A stretch of DNA of 64,000 nucleotides from Gramella sp. KN1008 (lineage in GTDB: Bacteria; Bacteroidota; Bacteroidia; Flavobacteriales; Flavobacteriaceae), in assembly GCF_004332155.1 (NCBI RefSeq), contig NZ_SJDV01000005.1:236581-300580 (forward strand), given 5' to 3'. Every line of letters starts with the position of its first letter. The stretch's first letter is position 1. The notes beneath the pieces are model-generated. The model did no database searches. It was given only the letters and a program-made list of their open reading frames with translations, and had not been told where the DNA came from. Below, piece after piece: positions 1 through 8,417 of this stretch. A program made the position numbers and the translations under genes.

Positions 1-229
1 CGGTGAGCTTTTTTAAACCTGAAAAGATAATAGGATGAAAACTGATAATAAGGTTACAGTCTTTTTTGATGGCTTCATCTACGGTCGCTTCCAGGGTGTC
101 CAGAGTAATCAGAGCCCCAGTGACATGAGCAGATTTATCGCCCACCAGCAGCCCTACATTGTCAAAATCTTCGGCATAGCTTAAAGGTGCAAAATCTTCT
201 ATAAGATCAATTACTTCCTGTATGGTCAT
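1..229 (-). CDS. Nif3-like dinuclear metal centre protein, N-terminal part (runs off the left edge)
   Basis: Reading the minus strand from the ATG at 229 gives an open frame of 76 codons that leaves the window. It starts MTIQEVIDLIEDFAPLSYAE and continues through DNVGLLVGD and LIISFHPIIFSG. The N-terminal helix, the DNxGLLVG motif and a metal-binding His in the SFHP segment are typical of the Nif3/YbgI family (also called GTP cyclohydrolase 1 type 2/NIF3). The biochemical role of these hexameric di-metal proteins is still poorly defined. It is divergent from lpxK with 121 bp between start codons. Only the N-terminal portion is visible, so completeness cannot be judged. Confidence 0.85.
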   Translation of the reverse strand, partial: MTIQEVIDLIEDFAPLSYAEDFDNVGLLVGDKSAHVTGALITLDTLEATVDEAIKKDCNLIISFHPIIFSGLKKLT

Positions 230-350
230 AATTTAATATTTTAGCTTTTGTTTTAAGGCTGAAGAACAAGTGAAAATTGTAGAAAAATTATCCATTTTTT
301 TAATTTTAGAGCTTCAGCCGTTCAAATATAAATATTATAGATAGCCTTTC

Positions 351-1361
351 ATGCCGAAACTGCGAAAATTGCTCTTCCCTTTTTCCGTCCTTTACCATGT
401 TATTACTGGCATTAGGAATCAGCTATATGACAATAATATTTTAAAATCTTCATCTTATGATCTTCCGGTGATAGGTGTGGGGAATCTCAACATGGGAGGT
501 ACAGGAAAGTCGCCAATGATCGAATACCTTCTGAAATTACTTTCTTCAGAATATAAACTGGCGACTCTAAGTCGCGGATATAAGCGAGAAAGCGCCGGGT
601 TTCAGCTGGTTGAGAGCGATGTTGCTGCCAGCAGGGTGGGGGATGAGCCTTTGCAGTTCAAGAATAAATTTCCTGAGGCAATTGTAGCTGTAGATGCCAA
701 TAGAAAAAAAGGTATCGCAGAATTACAAATTTTTACGCCTGATGTCATCCTTTTAGATGATGCTTTTCAGCACCGGCAGGTAAAGGCTGGTTTCTATATA
801 TTGTTAACGGGTTACGGAGACCTGTATGTAGACGATCTTTTGTTGCCAGGGGGAAATTTAAGGGAATCTTCTACGGGTGCTGAAAGAGCAGATGTAATAG
901 TAGTGACCAAATGTCCGGCCGATCTCTCTCATGAGGAAATGGACCGAATAAGGGGAAAGATCAGACCTAACCCACAGCAGGGCCTTTATTTTTCATATAT
1001 AAAATACTCCGATACAATAATTTCAAAAACAGATGAAAGACCTCTGAAAGATGTTTCAGCTTCAGAATTCTTTTTGGTCACCGGAATAGCCAATCCCAAA
1101 CATTTTCTGGAGTTTTTAGCTTCTAAAGATATACGTCTTGATCATCTCAGGTTTCCGGATCATCATAGTTTTTCAGCCAAGGAGATAAAAGAACTTAAAA
1201 ACAATCCAAAGAAAATTCTGACTACAGAAAAGGATTATATGAGATTAAAAGACAGGTTGCCGGAGAAGCAGATATATTACTTACCCATTAAAACGAAATT
1301 CCTTAATAACGGGGAGACAGGTTTCAATAAAATGATTTTTGATTTTATAAATAAAAAATGA
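351..1361 (+). CDS. lpxK: Tetraacyldisaccharide 4'-kinase LpxK
   Basis: LpxK phosphorylates the 4' position of the lipid A disaccharide precursor at the inner membrane, the sixth step of lipid A synthesis. The 336-aa length fits the family. A hydrophobic N-terminal stretch (residues 8-22, membrane association) precedes the Walker A motif GGTGKS at 49-54. The LLDDAFQH segment at 135-142 holds the conserved family motif. The ATG at 351 gives the expected N-terminus. The stop codon is embedded in the left arm of a strong terminator, so the transcript ends right after the gene. A single-gene unit is likely. Confidence is high from the motifs and full length. Confidence 0.95.
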   Translation: MPKLRKLLFPFSVLYHVITGIRNQLYDNNILKSSSYDLPVIGVGNLNMGGTGKSPMIEYLLKLLSSEYKLATLSRGYKRESAGFQLVESDVAASRVGDEPLQFKNKFPEAIVAVDANRKKGIAELQIFTPDVILLDDAFQHRQVKAGFYILLTGYGDLYVDDLLLPGGNLRESSTGAERADVIVVTKCPADLSHEEMDRIRGKIRPNPQQGLYFSYIKYSDTIISKTDERPLKDVSASEFFLVTGIANPKHFLEFLASKDIRLDHLRFPDHHSFSAKEIKELKNNPKKILTTEKDYMRLKDRLPEKQIYYLPIKTKFLNNGETGFNKMIFDFINKK

Positions 1362-1386
1362 GGTGCGGGGAGCACCTCATTTTATT
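1355..1386 (+). terminator. Intrinsic terminator after lpxK
   Basis: The arm AAATGAGGTGC (1356-1366) pairs with GCACCTCATTT (1372-1382) around a 5-nt loop and is followed by TATTTT. The lpxK stop codon TGA (1359-1361) lies inside the left arm. The stem is symmetric, so it may also act on minus-strand transcripts coming from the kinase gene. Confidence 0.85.
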
Positions 1387-1468
1387 TTGGCTAATTCAAA
1401 CTATATAAGATAAGTCTTCTCTATATAATTTTACTGGCCTTATATTAAACAAAGCACGTGCCAAAGAA

Positions 1469-3697
1469 TTAAACAGTTGTTTCTCTGGGTGCTAGATATT
1501 TATTGATTTTATGGAAGAATTCCTCTGTTTTATAAGGTTTTGGGATGATGTCGTTAAAACCGTTGAGGTAAAATTCATCAAGGTTTTCATCAAGGGTAAC
1601 CGCCGTTAGAGCAATAATAGGAATCTCTGCATTGAACTTTCTTATTTCTATGGTAGCCTCAATTCCGCTTATCCCTGGCATATGTATATCCATGAGGATG
1701 AGGTCAAAATGATTATTTTGTACTTTTTCTATTGCCGTGGTTCCGTTATCGGCAACATCACAGATCACTTTATTCTTTTCCAGAATCTTTCGGGTGATCA
1801 TCTGGTTGATTTTATTGTCTTCCACTACAAGGATACGCTTATCCTCCATGATATCGTTAGAGATCTTTGGATCATCAATCTTTTCCGGAACAGGAGTTTT
1901 TTGAACTTCTGCTTCAGCTGTTTCAAATTGAAGTTCGAAACTGAATTTTGAACCCTGTCCTAATTCACTTTCAAGTTCAATTTCACTGTTAAGCAGGCTC
2001 AAAAGATTCTTTACGATTGAAAGCCCCAATCCCGTACCACCAAATTTCCGGTTGATCTGAGTGGAGCCCTGGGTAAAGTTTTCGAATATTGCCTTTTGTT
2101 TTTCTTTGCTAATGCCTTCACCATTATCCCGAATGTCGAATTGAAGAAAGATATTCTTTCCCTCCTGCCTATTTTTCTTGACAGAAATCCAGATATCACC
2201 ATCTTCAGTGAATTTGATGGAATTCCCTATCAGATTAATTAAGATCTGGGAGATTTTAAGTGGATCCCCGATCAATTCCTTAGGGATGCTTTCGTCAAAA
2301 TCAAAATGAAGTTTGGTTTTCTTTTCATCTGCAGAATTCTTCAGGGCAATCAGCACATCAGACATTCTTTTCTTAAGATTGAAAGTAGATTTGACAATCT
2401 CTACTTTGTTTGCCTCAAGCTTATTAAGGTCTAAAATATTATTGATTAGTGATAACAGATATTCACCCGAAAACTTGAGGGAATTAAGATGTTCTTTCTG
2501 ACTTTCAGTAGGGCTTTCCTCCATAAGCAGGTGGGTAAGGCCTGTTACGGCATAAAGAGGAGTTCTTAGCTCATGGGTAATGGTAGAAAGGAACTGCGCT
2601 TTGGCCATAGAAGCTTTTTCAGCATTTTCCTTTGCGAGTATCAATTCAGAATTTTTCTTCTGTAAGAGCTCATTTGCTCTTGCTCTTAGATTATTGTTCT
2701 TGTACAATGAAAGGGTAAGAAGCGAAAGGATTGTTATGAGCGCCACACTTAAGATAGTGGTTAGCTTATTTACCTTCAGAGTTTTTTCCTGTTCCGCATT
2801 TTGCAGCGTGAGTTCATTTACGGTAGACTTTAAAGATTCCATCCCAAAGCGCTCATTTGTTTCGCTGGCCAGTGCTTCCTTGTTCATATTGAACACAGCT
2901 TCCTGGATTTCAATAGCTTTTTTCAGGTACTCAAGAGCTTTACCCGGATCGTTTTGTAATTCGGCTATCTGGCTTAGCAAGCTGTAGGAATACATTTTCA
3001 TTCCTATAAAATCTCCCGAATCGGCGAGGTTAAAGGCGCCTAAAGCGGATTGCTCAGCCTTTTCAAGATCATTTTCCCGTATTAGGTATCGGGCCCGGTA
3101 ATAATGTAGCCTGGAAAGTTCATAATTATTCTCACTTTCCTTTAAATAGATTTCTGCATTATTTAAAAAAGAACTGGCCTTGTCTTTCGTGTTCTTATCT
3201 CTCAGGAAGACCACCGCCTTATTTAAGGCAATTATCCCTAATTGTTCGGCATTTTCTTCTTTTTCATAATATTGTTCTGAAAGGTCGAAATATTTCAGGG
3301 CGCGGTCGGTCTCACCCTTGGACAAGAAGAGTTTACCGTAGAGGATGTAGGAATAGGCCAGACCCGATTCGTCATTTATTTCTCTTTGTATTTTAATGGC
3401 ACGTTGAAGCTGGGTTATACCTTGATCGTATTCATGTCGCACATGATACATCCTCGCAAGTATGCCGCTGGCCAGGGCAATGTAGCGTTTATGGTCTATG
3501 CGCTTTGCCAGTTCCAGGGATTTGTTAAGTTGCATCTGAGCCTTATCAAACTCCATTATATCAATGGACTTCTCAGCTTCATTTAATAATTGTTTTATTT
3601 GGGCAGGGCGAGGTTGAGCTTCATCTATCTTTGAATCCTGAAAACTCAAGGTTAGAAAACAACAAAATAATAAAAAGGTTAGCTTCAAGTTCTTCAT
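1469..3697 (-). CDS. Hybrid sensor histidine kinase with N-terminal TPR repeats and C-terminal receiver
   Basis: This is a 742-aa membrane signalling protein. A hydrophobic N-terminus (residues 4-19) probably exports a region of tetratricopeptide-like helical repeats (about 35-290). One membrane segment follows at about 312-332, then a coiled coil (340-365). The HisKA phosphoacceptor His375 lies in STITHELRTP. HATPase signatures are the N box at 489-498 (GNSIKFT), DNGEG (524-528) and GGTGLGLS (553-560). The receiver domain has the E626/D627 pair, phosphoacceptor D670 (LILMD) and K720. No separate output domain or adjacent regulator is present, so signal flow beyond the receiver is unknown. 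It is the third gene in the lipA-gap-kinase order, 42 bp after gap. Co-transcription is possible but not proven. Confidence 0.9.
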   Translation of the reverse strand: MKNLKLTFLLFCCFLTLSFQDSKIDEAQPRPAQIKQLLNEAEKSIDIMEFDKAQMQLNKSLELAKRIDHKRYIALASGILARMYHVRHEYDQGITQLQRAIKIQREINDESGLAYSYILYGKLFLSKGETDRALKYFDLSEQYYEKEENAEQLGIIALNKAVVFLRDKNTKDKASSFLNNAEIYLKESENNYELSRLHYYRARYLIRENDLEKAEQSALGAFNLADSGDFIGMKMYSYSLLSQIAELQNDPGKALEYLKKAIEIQEAVFNMNKEALASETNERFGMESLKSTVNELTLQNAEQEKTLKVNKLTTILSVALITILSLLTLSLYKNNNLRARANELLQKKNSELILAKENAEKASMAKAQFLSTITHELRTPLYAVTGLTHLLMEESPTESQKEHLNSLKFSGEYLLSLINNILDLNKLEANKVEIVKSTFNLKKRMSDVLIALKNSADEKKTKLHFDFDESIPKELIGDPLKISQILINLIGNSIKFTEDGDIWISVKKNRQEGKNIFLQFDIRDNGEGISKEKQKAIFENFTQGSTQINRKFGGTGLGLSIVKNLLSLLNSEIELESELGQGSKFSFELQFETAEAEVQKTPVPEKIDDPKISNDIMEDKRILVVEDNKINQMITRKILEKNKVICDVADNGTTAIEKVQNNHFDLILMDIHMPGISGIEATIEIRKFNAEIPIIALTAVTLDENLDEFYLNGFNDIIPKPYKTEEFFHKINKYLAPRETTV

Positions 3698-3739
3698 TCG
3701 GGAAAAATAGCAAGCTGCTGTTACTGTGGTTAAATATAG

Positions 3740-4747
3740 CTATTTATCGTTAATGAGTGAAATTAAATCGATAAGACGTCTGGAGTAGCCATATTCATTA
3801 TCATACCAGCCTATTATTTTTATAAGTGTTCCGTCAATTACCGACGTCATTTGCGCATCAAAAACGCAACTATGCTCATTGTCAAGGATATCCACGCTGA
3901 CAATAGGATCTTCGGTGTATTGAATTATTCCTTTCATGGAATTTACCGATGCCTCCCTAAAAAGCTGATTTACTTCAGATATATCTGTCTTTTTTTCAAC
4001 GTTAAGGGTCATATCTGTTAGCGAGCCATTTGGTACCGGAACCCGGATACCGCATCCGCCAATCACATTGCTTAGATCAGGGAAAATATGAGTTAAGGCT
4101 TTGGCTGCTCCTGTTGTTGTGGGTATAATTGACTGTGCGGCAGCCCTGCTTCTCCTAAGATCCTTATGAGGTTTATCATGCAGGCTCTGGTCTGAAGTAT
4201 AAGAATGCACCGTGGTTATATAGGCCTGATTTACCTTCAGATTATCATTGATCACTTTGAGCATTGGTGCTGCATTGTTCGTGGTACAGGATGCATTTGA
4301 GATAATTTTTTCGGTACCGTCTAAAATATGTTCATTGACGCCCAGTACAACCATTTTTATATTTTCATCCTGTGGTGGAACCGATAGGATTATTTTTTTA
4401 ACACCTGCCTTGAGATGTGGCTTTAAAGATGCTTCGGTTTTGAACTGTCCAGAGCATTCTACCACGTAATCCACTTCATAATCATTCCAGGGGATATCCC
4501 CGGGATTTCTGTAACGAAGTAAAGGAATAAGCCTGCCGTCTACAATTATACCTTCCTCTTTGAAACTTACTTCAGCTTTTAAGGTTCTGTGAACACTGTC
4601 GTATTTTAAAAGATGAGCGAGACTTTGCGAATCGTGAATATCATTAATTGCAACCACCTGAATGGACGGGTGGCTTAACAATAAACGAAAAAGACTTCTT
4701 CCTATTCTGCCAAAACCATTAATGGCAATATTAATAGTTGGGGCCAT
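3740..4747 (-). CDS. gap: Type I glyceraldehyde-3-phosphate dehydrogenase
   Basis: The 335-aa NAD-dependent enzyme oxidises glyceraldehyde 3-phosphate to 1,3-bisphosphoglycerate in glycolysis. The Rossmann motif INGFGRIGR is at 9-17 and the acid D36 after strand beta-2 suggests NAD preference. The catalytic motif ASCTTN places Cys154, and His181 in the TTVHSYTSDQ segment is the base. The phosphate-binding segment with DLRRSRAAA follows at 196-204, and WYDNEYGYS near the C-terminus is characteristic. It lies 7 bp downstream of lipA, so the two are probably co-transcribed, which is an uncommon pairing. Whether this is the main glycolytic enzyme or a second copy cannot be told from this window. 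Confidence 0.95.
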   Translation of the reverse strand: MAPTINIAINGFGRIGRSLFRLLLSHPSIQVVAINDIHDSQSLAHLLKYDSVHRTLKAEVSFKEEGIIVDGRLIPLLRYRNPGDIPWNDYEVDYVVECSGQFKTEASLKPHLKAGVKKIILSVPPQDENIKMVVLGVNEHILDGTEKIISNASCTTNNAAPMLKVINDNLKVNQAYITTVHSYTSDQSLHDKPHKDLRRSRAAAQSIIPTTTGAAKALTHIFPDLSNVIGGCGIRVPVPNGSLTDMTLNVEKKTDISEVNQLFREASVNSMKGIIQYTEDPIVSVDILDNEHSCVFDAQMTSVIDGTLIKIIGWYDNEYGYSRRLIDLISLINDK

Positions 4748-4754
4748 TAGCTGA

Positions 4755-5636
4755 CTAGTTTATATGTTTTTGAGCTTTATATGAAGATCTAACCAGTGCA
4801 CTGCTTTCCACATGTCTAAAGCCCAGATCGAGCCCGATAGCTTCATATTTTTTGAACTGGTCTGGAGTAACGAACTGTTTCACTGGCAGGTGTTTTTTAC
4901 TTGGTTGTAAATACTGGCCTATGGTAACAATATCAACTCCTGCCTCTTTAAGATCGTGCAGTGTCTGGATCACTTCATCTTCCTGCTCTCCAAGGCCCAG
5001 CATGATACCGGATTTGGTCCTGCGTATACCACTTTCCTTTAAATATTTTAATACACCGAGGCTTCGTTCATATTTTGCCTGAATCCTCACCTCCCGGGTA
5101 AGTCGTTTTACGGTTTCCATATTATGAGAAACCACTTCAGGCATCACTTCCACGATTCGGTCTATATTCCTTTCATTTCCCTGAAAATCAGGAATGAGGG
5201 TCTCCAGTGTGGTCTCGGGATTCATTCTTCTTATAGCCTTGACTGTTTCAGCCCACATGATAGATCCCATATCCTTAAGATCATCGCGATCCACACTTGT
5301 AATAACAGCATGCTTGATCTTCATGAGCTTGATAGATCGGGCTACTTTTTCAGGTTCATCCCAGTCTACGGTCTCCGGTCTTCCTGTTTTCACGCCGCAA
5401 AAACCACATGATCGGGTACAAATATTACCCAGGATCATAAAGGTAGCGGTCCCTTCGCTCCAGCATTCTCCCATGTTAGGACAACTTCCTGAAGTACAGA
5501 TAGTATGAAGGTCATACTTGTCTACAAGGTTTCTTAATTCGGTATATTTCTTTCCGGTAGGGAGTTTAACACGAAGCCACTTAGGTTTTGGCTTTCTTTC
5601 GGTTTTAGATTCTACGGGTGCAACGTCTGTATTCAT
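4755..5636 (-). CDS. lipA: Lipoyl synthase LipA
   Basis: This radical-SAM enzyme inserts two sulfurs into protein-bound octanoyl groups to make the lipoyl cofactor of 2-oxoacid dehydrogenases and the glycine cleavage system. The auxiliary cluster motif CTSGSCPNMGEC supplies C47, C52 and C58. The radical SAM motif CTRSCGFC supplies C73, C77 and C80. The C-terminal RSSY (283-286), whose serine ligates the auxiliary cluster, is present. The 293-aa length is normal. A Bacteroidota -7 element lies 17 bp upstream of the ATG, so lipA probably leads the unit lipA-gap. No lipB is visible nearby. Confidence 0.96.
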   Translation of the reverse strand: MNTDVAPVESKTERKPKPKWLRVKLPTGKKYTELRNLVDKYDLHTICTSGSCPNMGECWSEGTATFMILGNICTRSCGFCGVKTGRPETVDWDEPEKVARSIKLMKIKHAVITSVDRDDLKDMGSIMWAETVKAIRRMNPETTLETLIPDFQGNERNIDRIVEVMPEVVSHNMETVKRLTREVRIQAKYERSLGVLKYLKESGIRRTKSGIMLGLGEQEDEVIQTLHDLKEAGVDIVTIGQYLQPSKKHLPVKQFVTPDQFKKYEAIGLDLGFRHVESSALVRSSYKAQKHIN

Positions 5637-5653
5637 AGCAAAAAACTGAGCGT

Positions 5654-5661
5654 CAAAGATA
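5654..5661 (-). promoter_or_regulatory. Candidate -7 promoter element for lipA
   Basis: The minus strand reads TATCTTTG, an exact match to the Bacteroidota TAnnTTTG element, 17 bp before the lipA ATG. I see no convincing -33 TTG at the usual 18-20 bp spacing. Confidence 0.5.
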
Positions 5662-5709
5662 CAATAATAAGCTGAACTGCATAAATTAGACCGGACAGCT
5701 TTTGCTTCC

Positions 5710-6282
5710 TTACTTAAGTTTTCTATTCTCTATTATTTCGGCTAAAAGTTTCTTGGCCCTCAGTAGTTTAACCTTCACATTATTCATAGGTTCATTAAGG
5801 CTGTTCGCGATCTCTTTATAGCTTTTTTCCTGAAAGAACCGCAGATTTATCACTTCCTGATAATGGGGCTTTAACTGCTTGATATCTGCCAGGAGTTGTT
5901 CAAGATGCTGCTCCTTGATGAGTTTGTCTTCTATGGTTGGAGTTTCATCTGCGATTTCGTAAAGGCGGTTCTCATCCTGCACACTGGTCTTTGAACTTAT
6001 TGAAGCACTTTTCTTTCTTATCTGGTCTATGTGAATATTCTTGGAGATCGCTATAAGCCAGGTGGTGAAGGAGTAATTTTCGTCAAAGGTATCAATCTTG
6101 TTAAAGGCTTTGGAGAAGGTTTGGATGGTAATATCCTCAGCTTCGTATTCGTTCTTGGTCTTTTTGAGCTGAAAGCCATATACATCGTTCCAGTACTTGT
6201 CCAGCAGGTAATTGAAAGCTGCCTGGCTACCTTCCTTAGCCTCTTTGATCTTTTCCAGGAGTGGGTCCGGATTTATTTCCAA
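5710..6282 (-). CDS. ECF-type RNA polymerase sigma factor
   Basis: This 190-aa sigma-70 family protein has region 2 (about 20-95: AAFNYLLDKYWNDVYGF, EAEDITIQTFSKAF and FTTWLIAISKNIHIDQIRK) and region 4 (about 125-185, with a helix-turn-helix in SYKEIANSLNEPMNNVKVKL). It would direct RNA polymerase to an unknown regulon. Its start overlaps the end of the upstream glycosyltransferase by 10 bp, so it is translated from the same transcript. No anti-sigma factor of the FecR or zinc-finger type lies next to it, which is unusual for this class. lipA downstream has its own promoter element. Confidence 0.92.
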   Translation of the reverse strand: MEINPDPLLEKIKEAKEGSQAAFNYLLDKYWNDVYGFQLKKTKNEYEAEDITIQTFSKAFNKIDTFDENYSFTTWLIAISKNIHIDQIRKKSASISSKTSVQDENRLYEIADETPTIEDKLIKEQHLEQLLADIKQLKPHYQEVINLRFFQEKSYKEIANSLNEPMNNVKVKLLRAKKLLAEIIENRKLK

Positions 6283-7376
6283 TGTTTTGGTTTTGAAATG
6301 AGGTTAGATATAAAGATAGCCATTTGCATAAAGATGAGAAAGAGATCGAAGAACGGAAATAACCATGCAACGTCCGTTTCATTCAGTTTTTTTGCCGATT
6401 TGAAATAAACGAAAGCTTCTACAAGCAGTTTGAAACCTAAAATCCCCAGGACAATTTCCGGATATACCTGAAGCGCCAGGAGCACTGCCAGCAAGATCCA
6501 GAAAATAAATCTCACTATATAAAAGGCACCCAGTAAGAATTTGTGTGTTGTTTTATAATGGCTGGCCACTGAAACATGTCTGCGTTTCTGATTGAACCAT
6601 TCTGAAAACTTATTCTTGGGCACACTACGGGTTATCGAGTCCTGACTGAAACAAATAGCCGTATTTTTTGAGGTAGAGGCTTCGTTAACAAAAAGATCAT
6701 CATCGCCAGATCTCAGGTGCAAATGATTAGCAAAACCTTTTAACTCATAGAACTGTGTAGAAGTATAGGCCAGGTTGCGTCCAACTCCCATATAAGGGGA
6801 GCCCAGGCGGGCATATGAAAAATACTGAATAGCGGTGAGAAGCGTTTCAAAACGTATGAGCTTGTTGAGCAAAGACCCGGTGTGGTGAAAATATCCTCCA
6901 TAACCAAGAACTATGGAAGTGCCAGGTTGAAATTTCGAGGACATTTCTCTTATCCAGTTCCGGCTCTGAGGAGCACAGTCAGCATCAGTAAATAGTAGAT
7001 GTTTATTCCGGGCTTTCTTAATGCCCAGGGTCAGGGCATACTTCTTATTGGCCCAAAAGGCTTCATTGTTCTGAACGTCAACGATCTGTATCCTTGGATC
7101 GTTCTTCTGAAATTCCTCAATGATCTCCAGGGTATTGTCTGAAGAAGCATCGTTTATAATAATGACTTCAAAATCGGGATAATCCTGTTCTAGGATAGAG
7201 GGGAGGAAGTTCGCGATATTTTCTGCTTCATTCTTTGCGCAAATGATTACTGATATCGGGACTTGAGGGTGGAGCTGCGTTTTACTTCCGGCAGTTGCGA
7301 AAGAAAAAAACGAGAAAAAATAAATAAGACTAATAAGGGTAACAACAATAAATGCTCCTAGTAGAATTGCTCCCAT
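6273..7376 (-). CDS. Membrane-anchored family 2 glycosyltransferase
   Basis: The 367-aa protein has an N-terminal membrane helix (about 5-28), a GT-A domain (about 40-270) and two to three C-terminal helices (about 280-360). The GT2 signatures are VPISVIICAKNEAENI, IIINDASSDNT, the DxD-type FTDADCAP and a distal QKRRH segment resembling the QxxRW motif. It probably transfers a sugar from a nucleotide donor to a lipid or polysaccharide acceptor on the cytoplasmic face; the substrate is not readable. It lies 5 bp downstream of a small membrane protein and overlaps the following sigma factor gene, so the three form a tight operon. Confidence 0.88.
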   Translation of the reverse strand: MGAILLGAFIVVTLISLIYFFSFFSFATAGSKTQLHPQVPISVIICAKNEAENIANFLPSILEQDYPDFEVIIINDASSDNTLEIIEEFQKNDPRIQIVDVQNNEAFWANKKYALTLGIKKARNKHLLFTDADCAPQSRNWIREMSSKFQPGTSIVLGYGGYFHHTGSLLNKLIRFETLLTAIQYFSYARLGSPYMGVGRNLAYTSTQFYELKGFANHLHLRSGDDDLFVNEASTSKNTAICFSQDSITRSVPKNKFSEWFNQKRRHVSVASHYKTTHKFLLGAFYIVRFIFWILLAVLLALQVYPEIVLGILGFKLLVEAFVYFKSAKKLNETDVAWLFPFFDLFLIFMQMAIFISNLISKPKHWK

Positions 7377-7381
7377 CCAGT

Positions 7382-7588
7382 TTAGTTGATCTTAGGAGTT
7401 TCTGAACAATTTTCTCTTTCCTCGGGCATTTTTCCACAATAACTACAGGCTTCTCCAGATTTATTCAAATATGGGTTCTGGCTGGCACAGGTGCCGGCAA
7501 ACTTTCCATCTTTCTTGCCCCAGATCTTAATGGCGATACCAGCAAATGCGAGGGCTAGTAATACAATACTTATAATTAATAGTTTCAT
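7382..7588 (-). CDS. Small membrane-anchored Cys-rich protein
   Basis: The 68-aa product has one N-terminal membrane helix (residues 2-21) and a short tail with four cysteines: C33 in FAGTCASQNPYLN, C48 and C51 in GEACSYCGK, and C61. The CxxC pair plus flanking cysteines could bind zinc or another metal, but this is inference. I believe similar small proteins are common in flavobacteria, but I cannot name a function. It is the first gene of the operon with the glycosyltransferase and ECF sigma factor, and has a good -7 element 20 bp upstream. Confidence 0.75.
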   Translation of the reverse strand: MKLLIISIVLLALAFAGIAIKIWGKKDGKFAGTCASQNPYLNKSGEACSYCGKMPEERENCSETPKIN

Positions 7589-7608
7589 GTCTGTTCTTTA
7601 TTCTGTTG

Positions 7609-7616
7609 CAAAAATA
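7609..7616 (-). promoter_or_regulatory. Candidate -7 element for the small protein-GT-sigma operon
   Basis: The minus strand reads TATTTTTG, matching TAnnTTTG, 20 bp before the ATG at 7588. No -33 TTG is seen at standard spacing. Confidence 0.45.
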
Positions 7617-7756
7617 ACAATAAAAAGAAGCATGGGAAAATCCAATAAGGCATTAGTATAACCTTTACATTATTTAACTAAAATTTAATCGAATTGTTCG
7701 CTGTAAGTGCCTTTTGCACAATATCTTGCGCTGTTAATCAAAAAAAAACTACGATT

Positions 7757-8365
7757 ATGAAAATGAAAATTTTATTTATGGGCTTTGCTCTTTCGGGATT
7801 GATATTAACGTCCTGTGGAGATGGCAGTAAAAAAGAAGAAGATAAAGAGCGCATGGAGCAGATGGAGGCTGAAAGAGAAGCTGAAATGCAGGCCGAAAAG
7901 GAGAGAATGGAAATGGAATCCAATAGTATTGCTGCCAAAGCACAGGAAACCGATACTCTTAGTACCCTTGTTAGTGCTCTTCAAACCGCTGAAATGGTTG
8001 ATCTTTTAACAGTTAGCGAAGGGCCTTATACAGTATTCGCACCTGATAATGCTGCGTTCGAGAAAGTTGATAAGGCAACACTTGATACTTTGATGCAAAA
8101 CCAGGAAGAGCTGAGTGGTCTTCTTGAATATCACGTGGTAGAAGATGAGATCACCTCCCAGGAACTGATAGAAATGATCAATGATAATGAGGGTGTATTC
8201 ACTATTACCACCCTTGGAGGAGGCGAGCTTAAAGCAAGCCTTGAAGGGGAGAAGGTAATCTTAACCGATGAAGCAGGAAATAAAGCTACAGTGGTTCAGG
8301 CAGATATAGATGCTTCCAACGGTATTGTGCATATTATTGATGGCGTGGTAATGAAAAAGTCATAA
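7757..8365 (+). CDS. FAS1 (fasciclin) domain lipoprotein
   Basis: I take the ATG at 7757, not the frame-open ATG at 7694, because only the later start puts a signal peptide at the N-terminus (ILFMGFALSGLILTSC, lipobox Cys20). The 202-aa product has a Glu/Lys/Met-rich coiled coil (about 25-55) that spaces one FAS1 domain from the membrane. The domain (about 58-200) shows TVFAPDNAAFEKV and the second conserved block ending GIVHIIDGVVM. FAS1 proteins mediate surface adhesion or interactions. It is a single-gene unit closed by a strong terminator. Confidence 0.9.
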   Translation: MKMKILFMGFALSGLILTSCGDGSKKEEDKERMEQMEAEREAEMQAEKERMEMESNSIAAKAQETDTLSTLVSALQTAEMVDLLTVSEGPYTVFAPDNAAFEKVDKATLDTLMQNQEELSGLLEYHVVEDEITSQELIEMINDNEGVFTITTLGGGELKASLEGEKVILTDEAGNKATVVQADIDASNGIVHIIDGVVMKKS

Positions 8366-8386
8366 ATATTATGACTATAATGATAT

Positions 8387-8417
8387 AAAGGGACTCTTTT
8401 TCGAGTCCCTTTTTTTA
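8387..8417 (+). terminator. Intrinsic terminator after the FAS1 gene
   Basis: AAAGGGACTC (8387-8396) pairs with GAGTCCCTTT (8403-8412) around a TTTTTC loop, followed by a T run. It sits between convergent genes and can serve murB in the other direction too. Confidence 0.9.

Noticed and set aside
257..319. GGCTGAAG and CTTCAGCC inverted repeat between nif3 and lpxK
   Set aside because: The arms are 8 bp with a 47-bp spacer, which is weak evidence for an operator or structure.
4248..4469. Long antisense open frames within gap, lipA, valS, ftsH and other genes
   Set aside because: They mirror strong coding frames on the opposite strand, have no family features and no start signals.
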